Origin: Synechococcus sp. CS-1332
GTDB lineage: Bacteria > Cyanobacteriota > Cyanobacteriia > PCC-6307 > Cyanobiaceae
DNA: 64,000 nt
NCBI RefSeq assembly: GCF_025127995.1
Contig: NZ_JAHLYP010000052.1
Span: 95,647-159,646, forward strand
Direction: 5' to 3'
This document shows, in pieces, positions 28,489-37,451 of the stretch (the stretch's first letter is position 1; each line of letters starts with the position of its first letter). A program made the position numbers and the translations under genes. The notes beneath the pieces were generated by a model, which saw nothing but the letters and a program-made list of their open reading frames with translations, made no database searches and was not told the DNA's origin.

Positions 28489-29694
28489 TCAGGCCTCGTC
28501 GAGGGCGGCTACGCCTGGCAGCACCTTGCCCTCAAGGAGCTCCAGGCTGGCGCCGCCGCCGGTGGAGATGTGGCTCATCTTCTCGGCCACGCCCACCTTC
28601 TCCACCGCCGCCACGGAGTCTCCGCCGCCGATGATCGTGCAGCAGCCCTTGGCGCTGAGCTCGGCCAGGGTGTGGGCGATCGCATTGGTTCCCGCGGCGA
28701 AGGCGTCGAACTCGAACACGCCCATGGGGCCGTTCCAGATCACGGTCTTGCAGTCCGCCAGCGCGTCCTGGAAGGACTTCACTGAATCGGGGCCGATGTC
28801 GAGGCCCATCCAGCCATCGGGAATCGCATCGATCGCCGTGGTCTGGCTGTTGGCGTCAGGGGAGAAGTTGTCGGCCAGCACCACATCGGTGGGCAGCAGC
28901 AGCTGGACGCCCTTGGCGGCCGCCTTGGCTTCGAGCTCCTTGGCCAGTTCCAGCTTGTCCTCCTCCACCAGGCTCTTGCCCACCGACAGGCCACGGGCCT
29001 TGTAGAAGGTGAAGATCATGCCGCCGCCGATCAGCACCTTGTCGCACTTGTCGATCAACGACTCGAGCACACCGATCTTGCTGCTCACCTTGGATCCGCC
29101 CACGATCGCGGCCAGGGGACGCTTGGGTTCGTCGATCGCCCCCTGCAGGTACTGCAGCTCCTTCTCCATCAGGAAGCCAGCCACGCTGGGGCTCAGGTAG
29201 TTGGTGACGCCCTCGGTGGAAGCGTGGGCCCGGTGGGCGGCGCCGAAGGCATCGTTCACGTAAACATCGGCCAAGGCGGCCAGCTTTTCGGCGAAGCCGG
29301 CGTCGTTCTTCTCCTCCTCGGCAAAGAAGCGCACGTTCTCGAGCAGCACCACATCGCCATCGGCCATGGCGGCCACCTTGGCTTCGGCATCAGGGCCGAT
29401 GCAGCTGTCGGTTTTGACCACGGGTTTGCCCAGCAGCTCGCTGAGGCGGGCTGCCACAGGGGTGAGGCGCATGGCGTCATTCACCTGACCCTTGGGCCGG
29501 CCGAAGTGGGCCGCCAGCAGGACCTTGGCGCCCTGGTCGATCAGGTGGCGCACGGTGGGCAGGGCGGCCCGGATGCGGGTGTCGTCTGTGATGGCACCGG
29601 CGTCGTCGAGGGGCACGTTGAAGTCGACCCTGACCAGCACGCGCTTGCCGCGGAGATCATCGGCGCTGAGGCTGGAGAGGGATCGCTTCGCCAC
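28489..29694 (-). CDS. pgk: Phosphoglycerate kinase
   Basis: Transfers phosphate between 1,3-bisphosphoglycerate and ADP in glycolysis and the Calvin cycle. The 401-residue protein has [24 protein letters not shown], the hinge [13 protein letters not shown], and the C-terminal nucleotide region WNGPMGVFE and [13 protein letters not shown] 29694 starts the conserved AKRSLSSL; the longer upstream frame has no support. A palindrome TTACATGTAA (29697-29706) lies directly upstream of the start; its meaning is unknown. Confidence 0.97.
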   Translation of the reverse strand: MAKRSLSSLSADDLRGKRVLVRVDFNVPLDDAGAITDDTRIRAALPTVRHLIDQGAKVLLAAHFGRPKGQVNDAMRLTPVAARLSELLGKPVVKTDSCIGPDAEAKVAAMADGDVVLLENVRFFAEEEKNDAGFAEKLAALADVYVNDAFGAAHRAHASTEGVTNYLSPSVAGFLMEKELQYLQGAIDEPKRPLAAIVGGSKVSSKIGVLESLIDKCDKVLIGGGMIFTFYKARGLSVGKSLVEEDKLELAKELEAKAAAKGVQLLLPTDVVLADNFSPDANSQTTAIDAIPDGWMGLDIGPDSVKSFQDALADCKTVIWNGPMGVFEFDAFAAGTNAIAHTLAELSAKGCCTIIGGGDSVAAVEKVGVAEKMSHISTGGGASLELLEGKVLPGVAALDEA

Positions 29695-29834
29695 GGTTAC
29701 ATGTAAGGAAAGGCGGGGGGAGATTAGCCTCCGGCCCCTCCCGACCCGCCAGCGGCGCGATTCGGTTCTTCCCACCTCCCGTCCCTGGCGTCTGCAACGG
29801 TCGGCGCTAGGACAAGGGGGCTGGGCTTAATGCC

Positions 29835-30218
29835 ATGTTCGACACTGTCCTGTTCCCCATCGACCAAAGCCGCCAGACGATGGAAACGGCGGCCGTCGCC
29901 CTCCAGCTCGCCCAGCGCCACGACAGCCGCATCGTGCTGCTGTCGGTTGTGGAGGCTGAAGAAGGTGTGATGCATGATCCGGCCGACGTCGCTCGGCTCC
30001 TGGAGCAGGCCCGGGCCAGCTTCACCCAGGCCGGTGTGGCCTGCGAGGTGCTGGAGCGGGAGGGAAAGCCGGCCTTCGTGATCGGCGACGTGGCCGATGA
30101 GATCAATGCCGACGTGATCGTCATGGGCACCCGCGGCATCACCCTGGAGGGGGACCACCAGAGCACCGCTGCCCGGGTGCTGCAGCTGGCGCCCTGTCCG
30201 GTGCTGGTGGTGCCCTGA
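29835..30218 (+). CDS. Universal stress protein, UspA family
   Basis: A 127-residue single-domain USP with the N-terminal FDTVLFPIDQS strand and a C-terminal GTRGITLEGDHQSTAARVL loop that matches the ATP-binding G-2x-G-9x-G(S/T) motif in part (VMGTRG...), so nucleotide binding is possible. The stop overlaps the next start by one base. It begins a coupled set with the RbgA-like GTPase and RluD, an unusual pairing with ribosome-related genes. Confidence 0.88.
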   Translation: MFDTVLFPIDQSRQTMETAAVALQLAQRHDSRIVLLSVVEAEEGVMHDPADVARLLEQARASFTQAGVACEVLEREGKPAFVIGDVADEINADVIVMGTRGITLEGDHQSTAARVLQLAPCPVLVVP

Positions 30219-31150
30219 TGCCGGACGTCGGCGACACGGTCCGCCTGAGCACGGCTGCCCCACCCATTCAGTGGTATCCCGGCCACATCGCCAAAGCGGA
30301 GAAGGCCCTCAGCGCCAACCTGGAGAAGGTGGATCTGGTGATCGAGGTGCGCGATGCCCGCATCCCTCTGGCCACGGGGCATCCCCGACTGCAGCGCTGG
30401 ATCCGGGGCAAGCACCACCTGCTGGTGATCAACCGCCGCGACATGGTCAGCCCTGCGGCCCGCCTGGCCTGGGACGGCTGGTTTCGCCAGCGGGGGGAGG
30501 TGCCGTGGTGGTGTGACGCCAAGGTGGGCACCGGCGTCAAACAGTTGCAACAGGCGGCGATTCGCGCCGGGGAGCAGCTCAATGCCCGCCGGGCCGGCCG
30601 CGGCATGCGCCCCAGGCCGGTGCGGGCCCTGATGCTCGGCTTCCCCAACGTGGGGAAGTCGGCCCTGATCAACCGGCTGGTGCGCAAGAAGGTGGTGGAG
30701 AGCGCCCGCCGGGCCGGTGTCACGCGCAGCCTGCGCTGGGTGCGGCTGGGCCAGGACCTGGATCTGCTCGACGCTCCCGGCGTGCTGCCCCCCCGCCTCG
30801 ATGACCAGCTGGCCGGGTTGCGCTTGGCCCTCTGTGACGACATCGGCCAGGCCTCCTACGACGGCGAGGCCGTGGCCCTGGCCTTTCTGCGGCTACTGCC
30901 CCAGCTGGAGTTGGTGGCAGCCGCCGGGGTGGCCCCTGGGCTGCTGGCGCAGCGCTACGGGGTGGCGATCCCCCCCGGGGTTTCGGACCCCGCCGCCTGG
31001 CTGACAGCGAGTGCGGCCCGCCACACCAGCGGCGACACGGCCCGCATGGCCCAGCGCCTGCTGGATGATTTCCGCCGCTCGCTGCTGGGGCCGATCTCCC
31101 TGGAGTTGCCTCCTCTGGCGTTGCCTCCGGTGGAGTTGCCCCCCAGCTGA
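30218..31150 (+). CDS. rbgA: Circularly permuted GTPase YlqF/RbgA
   Basis: A 310-residue GTPase that matures the large ribosomal subunit. The G motifs are in permuted order: G4 INRRD near 71-75 (variant of NKxD), G1 GFPNVGKSALIN near 144-155, and G3 DAPG near 187-190; the leading WYPGHIAKA at about 19-27 is diagnostic of YlqF. The C-terminus ends with LELPPLALPPVELPPS, from an imperfect 15-base tandem repeat, replacing the usual tail. Overlaps both neighbours by one base. Confidence 0.93.
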   Translation: MPDVGDTVRLSTAAPPIQWYPGHIAKAEKALSANLEKVDLVIEVRDARIPLATGHPRLQRWIRGKHHLLVINRRDMVSPAARLAWDGWFRQRGEVPWWCDAKVGTGVKQLQQAAIRAGEQLNARRAGRGMRPRPVRALMLGFPNVGKSALINRLVRKKVVESARRAGVTRSLRWVRLGQDLDLLDAPGVLPPRLDDQLAGLRLALCDDIGQASYDGEAVALAFLRLLPQLELVAAAGVAPGLLAQRYGVAIPPGVSDPAAWLTASAARHTSGDTARMAQRLLDDFRRSLLGPISLELPPLALPPVELPPS

Positions 31151-32100
31151 TGGCCTGCTTCGGCGAAGGTGAAGGGGAGCTGCTGACGCTCCACTACCCG
31201 AAGCCGCTGCCGATGCGGCTCGACCGCTGGCTGGTGTCCCAGCGTCCCGAGCAGAGCCGGGCCCGCATCCAGAAGTTCATTGAGGCGGGCTACGTGCGGG
31301 TGAACGGCGTCACGGGCCGGGCCAAGACGCCCCTGCGCACCGACGACACCGTCGAGCTGTGGATGCCGCCGCCGGAGCCCTTGCCCTACCTGGTGGCCCA
31401 GCCCATGGCGCTGGACGTGCTGTTCGAGGACGCCCATCTGATCGTGATCAACAAGCCCGCCGGCCTCACGGTTCACCCGGCCCCCGGCAACAAGGACGGC
31501 ACCCTGGTGAACGGCCTGCTGCACCACTGCCCCGACCTGCCCGGCATCGGCGGCGAGATGCGGCCCGGCATCGTGCACCGGCTCGACAAGGACACCACGG
31601 GTTGCATCGTGGTCGCCAAAAGCCAGGAGGCGCTGGTGAAACTGCAGGTGCAGATCCAGAAGCGCATCGCCTCACGGGAGTACCTGGCGGTGGTCCACGG
31701 CCAGCCCGCGGCGGAGCGCGGCACGATTGTGGCGGCCATCGGCCGCCATCCGGTCGATCGCAAGAAGTACGCCGTGGTCTCGGACAGCACCGGCCGCCAT
31801 GCCTGCACCCACTGGCGCCTGATCGAACCCCTGGGCGACTACTCCCTGCTGGGCTTCAAGCTCGACACGGGCCGCACCCACCAGATCCGGGTGCACTGCG
31901 CCCACACGGGCCATCCGATCGTGGGGGATGCCACCTACGGCCGCTGCCGCAAGCTGCCGGTGGCCCTGGGCGGCCAGGCTCTGCACGCGGTGCGGCTGGC
32001 CCTCGACCACCCGATCAGCGGCGAGCGGCTGGTGTGCGAGGCCCCCCTGCCGGAGGTGTTTGAGAAGCTGCTGCTGGCCCTGAGGCGGCGCACCCCCTGA
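31150..32100 (+). CDS. rluD: 23S rRNA pseudouridine synthase, RluD/RluA family
   Basis: A 316-residue enzyme with an N-terminal S4 RNA-binding domain (RLDRWLVSQRP...VRVNG, about 23-60) and an RluA-type catalytic domain with the nucleophile Asp146 in HRLDKDTTG, plus LDTGRTHQIRVH. RluD modifies helix 69 of 23S rRNA; RluC or a cyanobacterial paralogue is possible from sequence alone. It starts on the rbgA stop, giving a ribosome-maturation pair. Confidence 0.92.
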   Translation: MACFGEGEGELLTLHYPKPLPMRLDRWLVSQRPEQSRARIQKFIEAGYVRVNGVTGRAKTPLRTDDTVELWMPPPEPLPYLVAQPMALDVLFEDAHLIVINKPAGLTVHPAPGNKDGTLVNGLLHHCPDLPGIGGEMRPGIVHRLDKDTTGCIVVAKSQEALVKLQVQIQKRIASREYLAVVHGQPAAERGTIVAAIGRHPVDRKKYAVVSDSTGRHACTHWRLIEPLGDYSLLGFKLDTGRTHQIRVHCAHTGHPIVGDATYGRCRKLPVALGGQALHAVRLALDHPISGERLVCEAPLPEVFEKLLLALRRRTP

Positions 32101-32182
32101 GGGCCAGCTGGACCGGCGGCTGTGGCGGCCCTGGATCGCTTCCGGGCGGGGCGGCAGACTTGGACCCCAGGAAGCCGGGGCC

Positions 32183-32455
32183 ATGGCCACGCCGCCGCGT
32201 CGGTTGTTTGTTGATCAGTTCTTCGTCGGCTGGGTGTACGGCCCCTGGGTGGTGGCCGGCCTGCTGGTGATCCTGGCGCTGCGGTTGTTGCTGGCCGAGG
32301 ACTTCAACCTGCACAGCCACGCCTGGGGTCTGTTCGGCAACGCGGCGATCTGCTTCTCGATCGGCTGCGTCTGCCAGCTCTCCTGGGCCATGGCGCGCTT
32401 CAACGCCGTGCGCCAGCTGGAGCTGCAGCTGCGCCAGGAGCTGGGTCTGCGCTGA
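32183..32455 (+). CDS. Small two-helix membrane protein, copy 1
   Basis: A 90-residue protein with two hydrophobic helices (about 15-37 and 47-68) joined by a short loop, and a charged C-terminal helix. The motif LFGNAAICFSIGC in the second helix recurs in the next protein as LFGSAAICFSIGC, so the two are tandem paralogues. The stop overlaps the next start by one base. Function unknown; the coupling to a TolC-like gene suggests an envelope role. Confidence 0.65.
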   Translation: MATPPRRLFVDQFFVGWVYGPWVVAGLLVILALRLLLAEDFNLHSHAWGLFGNAAICFSIGCVCQLSWAMARFNAVRQLELQLRQELGLR

Positions 32456-32700
32456 TGGCGTTGAACCGTTCCCAGCTCGGCATGGTCGTCACCCTGCCCT
32501 GGTTGGCCGCCGGGGTGGTGCTGCTGGCGATGACACGCCTTGAGGGCGAAACCCGGGAAGCGCAGCTGGGCCTGTTCGGCAGTGCCGCCATCTGCTTCTC
32601 GATCGGCTGCCTGACCCGCACCAGCCTGGGCCTCCACGACCTGATGCAGGCCTCCCACACCAAGGATGGGGCGCCAGCCCGGGACCCCCGGCAGCCATGA
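32455..32700 (+). CDS. Small two-helix membrane protein, copy 2
   Basis: An 81-residue paralogue of the preceding protein: helices at about 9-27 and 38-55, with the same AICFSIGC core. The tail is shorter and hydrophilic. The stop codon overlaps the start of the TolC-like gene by four bases (ATGA), so all three genes are translationally coupled. No domain recognised. Confidence 0.65.
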   Translation: MALNRSQLGMVVTLPWLAAGVVLLAMTRLEGETREAQLGLFGSAAICFSIGCLTRTSLGLHDLMQASHTKDGAPARDPRQP

Positions 32701-34376
32701 TCCGGCGCCACGCCCACCCCTGGCTGGCCCCTGCCCTGGCGCTGGCCGTGTTGGTGCCGCTGGGGCAGGCCAGGGCCCAGTCCCCGGCTCCGGCCCTCCA
32801 GCCCCGTCGGCTGCCGCCCCCCTCCTCGGCGCTGCTGCGCAGTCTCCAGGGGTTTCAGCAGGATCTCGAACGGCTTGACCGCAGCCTGCTGCCGGCGGCG
32901 GCTGAGGCAGACAGCACCGGCCCGGCAGAGGCGCCCGACCTGCCGGCCCCGGCCGCCACAGCGCTGCCGAGCTCGCCCGAGGCGGTGCGGATCGAGCGGC
33001 GACAGCGGCTCAGCCTGGCCGAGGCCCTGGCGGTGGCCGTGCGCAACGATCCCGATCTGGCCGCCGCTGTGCTCAGCGTGCGCGAGCAGCAGGATCTGGC
33101 CGGTTCGGCCCGTGGGCGCTGGTGGCCGGAGCTGGGCCTGAACCTGGCCGGTGGCTTTCGCCAGGAGCGCTCCTACAGCCAGGTCTGGGCCGCCAACACC
33201 GGCCTCTATCCGGCGGATTCCCCGTTTCTGGTCAGGCCCCAGGGCTGGAATGTGGTGCAGACCAACGTCGGTGCGGCCGCCGCCCGGATGCAACTGGGCT
33301 GGGAGCTGATCAGCCCCTACCGCGCCGCCAGCATCGCCGAGGCCGACGACGGCCTCAAGGCCTCCCGCCAGCGCTATGCCGATCGCTTGCGCCAGCTGCA
33401 GCTGGATGTGAGCGTCGCCTACTACGGGCTGCAGCTCGCCGACCAGCTGCAGCGCATTCGCCGGGCCGTCGCCGGCAGCGACACGGTGGTGCGCGACCAG
33501 GTGGCGGCGCTCCAGCAGGCGGGTCTGGTGCCGCGGCTGGACCGGCTCCGCGCCGAGGCCGCCCTGCAGCAGAGCCTGTACCGGCTCGAGCAGGCCGAGG
33601 CCTTGCAGCTCAGCCGCCAGCGCCAGCTCAGCAACCTGATCAACGTGCCGTTCGACGTGAGCCTGAGGGCCAGCGATGCGGTGCGGTTGCAGCCGCCCTG
33701 GCCCCTGGATCTGGAGCAGACGATCGTGCGCGGCTGGCGCGACAACCCCCAGCTCAGGGCCCTGCAGGCCGCCCGCGACGCCCTGCTGCGCCAGGCCGAT
33801 CGCCGCGCCGCCGAGCTGCTGCCCAGCCTGCGGCTGGTGGCCTCCGGTGGCTACGGCCAGGGGGTGAGCACGCAGCCGGTGATCCGCTTGGAAGGATGTT
33901 GCAGCTCGGCCCTGGTTCCCCAGCTGCTCAACCAGCGCTCCGACTGGGCCGCGGGCCTGCAGCTGCACTGGCGCTTCTTCGATGGCGGCGTCACCGCCGG
34001 CGCCGTGGCCGCCAGCCGCACCGCCGCCGCCCGCACCGACCAGAGCCTGGCCCGCGAGCGCAACGCCATCCGCCAGCGCCTTGAGGCCGCCTTCTACGAC
34101 CACCGGGCCGCCCTGCGTCAGATCGTCGCGGCCCGCGCCTCCTACACCGCCTCCCGTGAGGCCTTCCGGGATGTGCGGGCCCGCTACCAGCTGGGACTGG
34201 CCGACTACAGCGATGTGGCCACCACGGTGGCCACCCTCACCGGCGCCATGGAGGGGGTGGCCGAATCCACCACCCTGGCCAACGTCAGCTACGCCCAGCT
34301 GCTGCGTGAACTGCTTCCGGTGCCGGACCGTCCCGATCAGCCGGTGGCGCTACCGCTGGTGCTGGGCGGCTCCTGA
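32697..34376 (+). CDS. TolC-family outer-membrane efflux protein
   Basis: A 559-residue protein with a signal peptide (1-27, ending RAQS), an Ala/Pro-rich leader of about 65 residues, then two OEP repeats: the first from RLSLAEALAVAVRNDPDL through coiled-coil QRYADRLRQLQLDVSVAYYGLQLADQ, the second from DLEQTIVRGWRDNPQLRAL to DVRARYQLGLADYSDV. TolC trimers form the outer-membrane duct for type I secretion and efflux. The only adaptor nearby is the HlyD-type gene of the opposing operon. Overlaps the preceding gene by four bases and the opposing small gene by 40. Confidence 0.88.
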   Translation: MIRRHAHPWLAPALALAVLVPLGQARAQSPAPALQPRRLPPPSSALLRSLQGFQQDLERLDRSLLPAAAEADSTGPAEAPDLPAPAATALPSSPEAVRIERRQRLSLAEALAVAVRNDPDLAAAVLSVREQQDLAGSARGRWWPELGLNLAGGFRQERSYSQVWAANTGLYPADSPFLVRPQGWNVVQTNVGAAAARMQLGWELISPYRAASIAEADDGLKASRQRYADRLRQLQLDVSVAYYGLQLADQLQRIRRAVAGSDTVVRDQVAALQQAGLVPRLDRLRAEAALQQSLYRLEQAEALQLSRQRQLSNLINVPFDVSLRASDAVRLQPPWPLDLEQTIVRGWRDNPQLRALQAARDALLRQADRRAAELLPSLRLVASGGYGQGVSTQPVIRLEGCCSSALVPQLLNQRSDWAAGLQLHWRFFDGGVTAGAVAASRTAAARTDQSLARERNAIRQRLEAAFYDHRAALRQIVAARASYTASREAFRDVRARYQLGLADYSDVATTVATLTGAMEGVAESTTLANVSYAQLLRELLPVPDRPDQPVALPLVLGGS

Positions 34377-34543
34377 GCGCTGCCGCAGAGCCGTTGCCAG
34401 CGGCGATGGCGCCAGGCGAACGATCGCCACAGCAGCAGCACCAGCAGGGCCGCGAACCAGAACCACACCTCCGGGGCGTTGGCGTGCAGCAGCACCACCA
34501 GCAGGGCCGCCTGCAGCACCAGCCAGGGCAGTTCGCGTGTCAT
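34337..34543 (-). CDS. Small membrane protein downstream of the HlyD-type gene
   Basis: A 68-residue protein with two hydrophobic helices separated by HANAPEV (about 5-18 and 24-38), then a basic stretch RSFAWRHRRWQR. ATG 34543 overlaps the adaptor stop by four bases, which supports it as a real coupled gene and decides the start over an upstream frame. The last 40 bases overlap the end of the TolC-like gene on the other strand. Last gene of the operon; function unknown. Confidence 0.6.
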   Translation of the reverse strand: MTRELPWLVLQAALLVVLLHANAPEVWFWFAALLVLLLWRSFAWRHRRWQRLCGSAQEPPSTSGSATG

Positions 34544-35808
34544 GGCAGGGCTTGTCGCTGCTGGAGTGGGGGCTGGTCCTGGCGCTCCTGCTGGCGCAGG
34601 GTGCGGTAGCTGCCCGTGAGGTCGCGCAGCATCGGCAGCAGGTAGCTGACCGGTGGGCGCCACTCCACGTAGCTGTGGGCCTTGAGGGTCAGCCCCTCGC
34701 GGATCGGAAAGACGCTGCTGCCACGGCTGAGGGTCCAGCGGAAGCCATCGAAGCTGTGGGCGCTGCCCGTGGGCTGCAGGGCGATCTCGGTGCGCATCAC
34801 CGGCCCGTGGCGCACCAGGGCCTCCGCCAGCTGGGGGTTGCCCATGGTGGTGTTGACGTCTTCGCGGGTGGCAGGCAGCAGGTTGACATTGACGACGCGG
34901 CCGCGGATGCCGCCGAAGCGGCCCCGCTCGTTCCAGTCCGGCACCACCTCCATGGCCAGGCCGGGGCGCAGGCGGCGCGCATCGGCCGGCGCGAAGTAGG
35001 CCACGGCCTGAAGGGTCTGGCCGCCGCCATCAGGGCTCCCCAGGGTGCCGAGACGTTGGCCCGGTTTCACTGTCTGGCCGCGCACCACCTGCAGATCGAG
35101 CAGCCGCCCATCCCGGGTGGCGCTGAGGCTGCCGTCGAAGCTGAGGCGTGCCTGGGTGACCCGCACGGCACGACGGGCGTCATTGATGCCAAAGCGCCGC
35201 CGCTGGGCTTCGGTGTCGATGCCCAGCTTCACCGTCTCCCAGGCGTCGATGGCCTCCCGTTCACGGATGCCGAGTTCGGCGACGCTGTTGTCGAGCTGGA
35301 TGGCCCGATCTTCGCTGGCCACCACCTCCCCGGCCAGGGGGGCCACCACTTCGCGGCGGGCCAGATGGCGGAAATCGGCCACCTTCTGGTCGTAGACGCG
35401 GCGCAGGGCGTCGAGGCGTTCGCGGTTGCCCTGCAGCTGGGCCAGGGCGGTGTCCCGCAGCCGACGGGCCGAGGCCAGTCGCGCCTGGTCGCGCCGGTCG
35501 AGATCGGCGTTGATGCGGATCAGTTCCGCCAGATCCTTCTCCTGACGGCGCAATTGCTGCTCCAAGGTGGGCAGGTAGAGGCGCAGCAGTGTCTGGCCCC
35601 GGCTCACCGGCTGGCCCACCCGCACCGGCAGGCTGAGGATCTGGCCCTCAGCCCGGGCATCGATCACCGTGGCACCGCCGGGCACGATCACCACCCCCCG
35701 GCCGATCACCTCGGTGGGCACTGGCCAGAACAGGAACCAACCCGCCGTCAGGGCCCAGGCGGTGCCAAGGGCTATCAGCACCCGCCGCTCGGACGTTTCC
35801 ATCCCCAT
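34540..35808 (-). CDS. HlyD-type periplasmic adaptor protein
   Basis: A 422-residue membrane-fusion protein: an N-terminal transmembrane helix (about 9-28), a lipoyl-like half (GGATVIDARAEGQILSLPVRVGQPVSRGQ), a coiled-coil hairpin with LEQQLRRQEKDLAELIRINADLDRRDQ (about 80-240), a second lipoyl half (VVRGQTVKPGQRLGTLG) and a beta-barrel domain. ATG 35808 is two bases after the GMC stop. Adaptors link inner-membrane ABC or RND pumps to TolC; no pump subunit lies in this operon, so the partner is elsewhere or the protein serves another role. Confidence 0.85.
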   Translation of the reverse strand: MGMETSERRVLIALGTAWALTAGWFLFWPVPTEVIGRGVVIVPGGATVIDARAEGQILSLPVRVGQPVSRGQTLLRLYLPTLEQQLRRQEKDLAELIRINADLDRRDQARLASARRLRDTALAQLQGNRERLDALRRVYDQKVADFRHLARREVVAPLAGEVVASEDRAIQLDNSVAELGIREREAIDAWETVKLGIDTEAQRRRFGINDARRAVRVTQARLSFDGSLSATRDGRLLDLQVVRGQTVKPGQRLGTLGSPDGGGQTLQAVAYFAPADARRLRPGLAMEVVPDWNERGRFGGIRGRVVNVNLLPATREDVNTTMGNPQLAEALVRHGPVMRTEIALQPTGSAHSFDGFRWTLSRGSSVFPIREGLTLKAHSYVEWRPPVSYLLPMLRDLTGSYRTLRQQERQDQPPLQQRQALP

Positions 35809-35810
35809 CC

Positions 35811-37451
35811 TCAGCCCCGCAGCCGCTCCACCAGGTGGGTACCCACCCGCAGGGCATTGGCGATGGCGGTGAGGGAGGGGTTCACGGCGCCGATGGTGGG
35901 CATGAAGCTGGTATCGACGACGTAGAGGTTGTCGAGTTCGTGGGTCTTGCAGTTGAGGTCGAGCACCGAGCTGGCCGGATCGCTGCCAAAGCGGCAGGTG
36001 CCGGCCTGGTGCCCCACGGCGGCGATGCCCATGCTGTTGGCGATGTAGAACTGGCGCTCGACCAGATGCTTGCGCAGGTAGAGGCGATCCAGCAGCCCCT
36101 CCAGCCGGCTCACCAGACGCGCCGAGGCGGTGAGATTGTTGGGGGTGTAGCTGAGCTGGATCTGGCCGGAGCCGGTCACGGTGACCCGGTTGTTGGGATC
36201 GGGAAGGTCCTCGCTGGAGATCCAGAAGTCGAGCGCATGTTCGGCGATCTTGTCCATGCTCCAACCGGGCATCATGAAGGTTTCCAGTGGCGCGTAGCCC
36301 TTCATGATCGTGCCGTTGGTTTTGCCCGTCATCTGGATATTGCCCATCGGATAGTCGAAGTCGGCATCTCCGAGATACCAGTCGTTGATCGATACCGTTT
36401 TCTGGAACACGGTGAGGTTCGGCTCATGGGCCAGGGCCACCATCGCCTTGCTGTTGTGGAACATGTAATGGCGGCCCACCTGGTCGGAGCCGTTGGCCAG
36501 GCCCCGGGGATGGCGGTCGTTGGCCGATAGCAGCAGCAGCCGGGCGCTGTTGGCGGCGCCGCAGCTCACCACCACCACATCACCGCTGACCGTGAGCGGC
36601 TCGCCGTCCCGCTCGAGCTCCACGGCTTTGACGACGCGGCCGGATTCATCGGTGACCAGCCGTTTCACCTGGGCCCGCGTCAGCAGTGACACGTTGGAGA
36701 ACGCCAGGGCCGGCCGCAGGCCCAGCACCTCCGCGTCCGATTTGGCGTGCACCAGGCAGGGGAAACCATCGCAGCAGTTGCACTTGCGGCAACGGCTGAA
36801 GGCCATGTTGGCCTCATCGAGCTGCACGCCGCTGGGGGCATGGAAGGGGTGGAGCCCGGCAGAGCGCAGGTCGTCGACGAGCTTCTGCATCCGCGGCTCA
36901 TGGGCCACCGGGGGATGGGGGTAGGGGCCGCTGCAGGGCGGCTCGGTGGGATCCTCACCGCGCTGCCCATGCACGTGGTACATCTCCTCGGCCTTCTGAT
37001 ACCAGGGCTCGAAGTCGGCGTAGCGCAGGGGCCAGGCCGGCGACGTGCCATCGAAGTGGGCGAGCTGCTCGAAATCCTGCTGGCGCAGGCGGAAATGGGC
37101 GGCGCCATACATCTTGGTGGCCCCCCCGACGAAGTAATGGCTGCCGGGCTGGAAGGTCTTGCCGTGCTTGTCGAGCCAGGGATCCTTCGACACATAGCGG
37201 TTCTGCTGGAACACCGCTTCGGCGTCCCAGTTCTGGGGTTCCTGGGGCAGCCAGTCGCCCCGCTCCAGCACCAGCACCTTCAGGCCCGTGGGGGCCAGGT
37301 GGCGGGCCAGGGTGCCGCCACCGGCGCCGCTGCCGATGATCACCACATCGAAGTGGGCGCCGTTGCTCACCTGCAGCTGGGCCGCCTCCGGCAGGGGCGA
37401 GTTGTGAACGCTCGGACCGGCGATCGTGGCGCTGGGGGACAGGGAGCTCAT
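35811..37451 (-). CDS. GMC-family flavin oxidoreductase with canonical active-site residues
   Basis: A 546-residue FAD enzyme. The nucleotide-binding GSGAGGGTLARHL starts near residue 41, VGGATKMYG-type FAD contacts follow, and the active-site pair is visible as His in GHQAGTCRFG and Asn in VNPSLTAI near the C-terminus. A Cys-rich CRKCNCCDGFPC segment (about 230-241) precedes VHAKSDAEV. GMC enzymes oxidise sugars or alcohols, some feeding quinones as in gluconate dehydrogenase. No Tat or Sec signal is seen. ATG 37451 overlaps the glucosidase stop (ATGA). Substrate unknown; the neighbouring glucosidase suggests a sugar. Confidence 0.85.
   Translation of the reverse strand: MSSLSPSATIAGPSVHNSPLPEAAQLQVSNGAHFDVVIIGSGAGGGTLARHLAPTGLKVLVLERGDWLPQEPQNWDAEAVFQQNRYVSKDPWLDKHGKTFQPGSHYFVGGATKMYGAAHFRLRQQDFEQLAHFDGTSPAWPLRYADFEPWYQKAEEMYHVHGQRGEDPTEPPCSGPYPHPPVAHEPRMQKLVDDLRSAGLHPFHAPSGVQLDEANMAFSRCRKCNCCDGFPCLVHAKSDAEVLGLRPALAFSNVSLLTRAQVKRLVTDESGRVVKAVELERDGEPLTVSGDVVVVSCGAANSARLLLLSANDRHPRGLANGSDQVGRHYMFHNSKAMVALAHEPNLTVFQKTVSINDWYLGDADFDYPMGNIQMTGKTNGTIMKGYAPLETFMMPGWSMDKIAEHALDFWISSEDLPDPNNRVTVTGSGQIQLSYTPNNLTASARLVSRLEGLLDRLYLRKHLVERQFYIANSMGIAAVGHQAGTCRFGSDPASSVLDLNCKTHELDNLYVVDTSFMPTIGAVNPSLTAIANALRVGTHLVERLRG

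Noticed and set aside
29697..29706. Palindrome TTACATGTAA upstream of pgk
   Set aside because: Ten-base palindromes occur by chance; no matching known operator such as the NtcA GTA-N8-TAC site.
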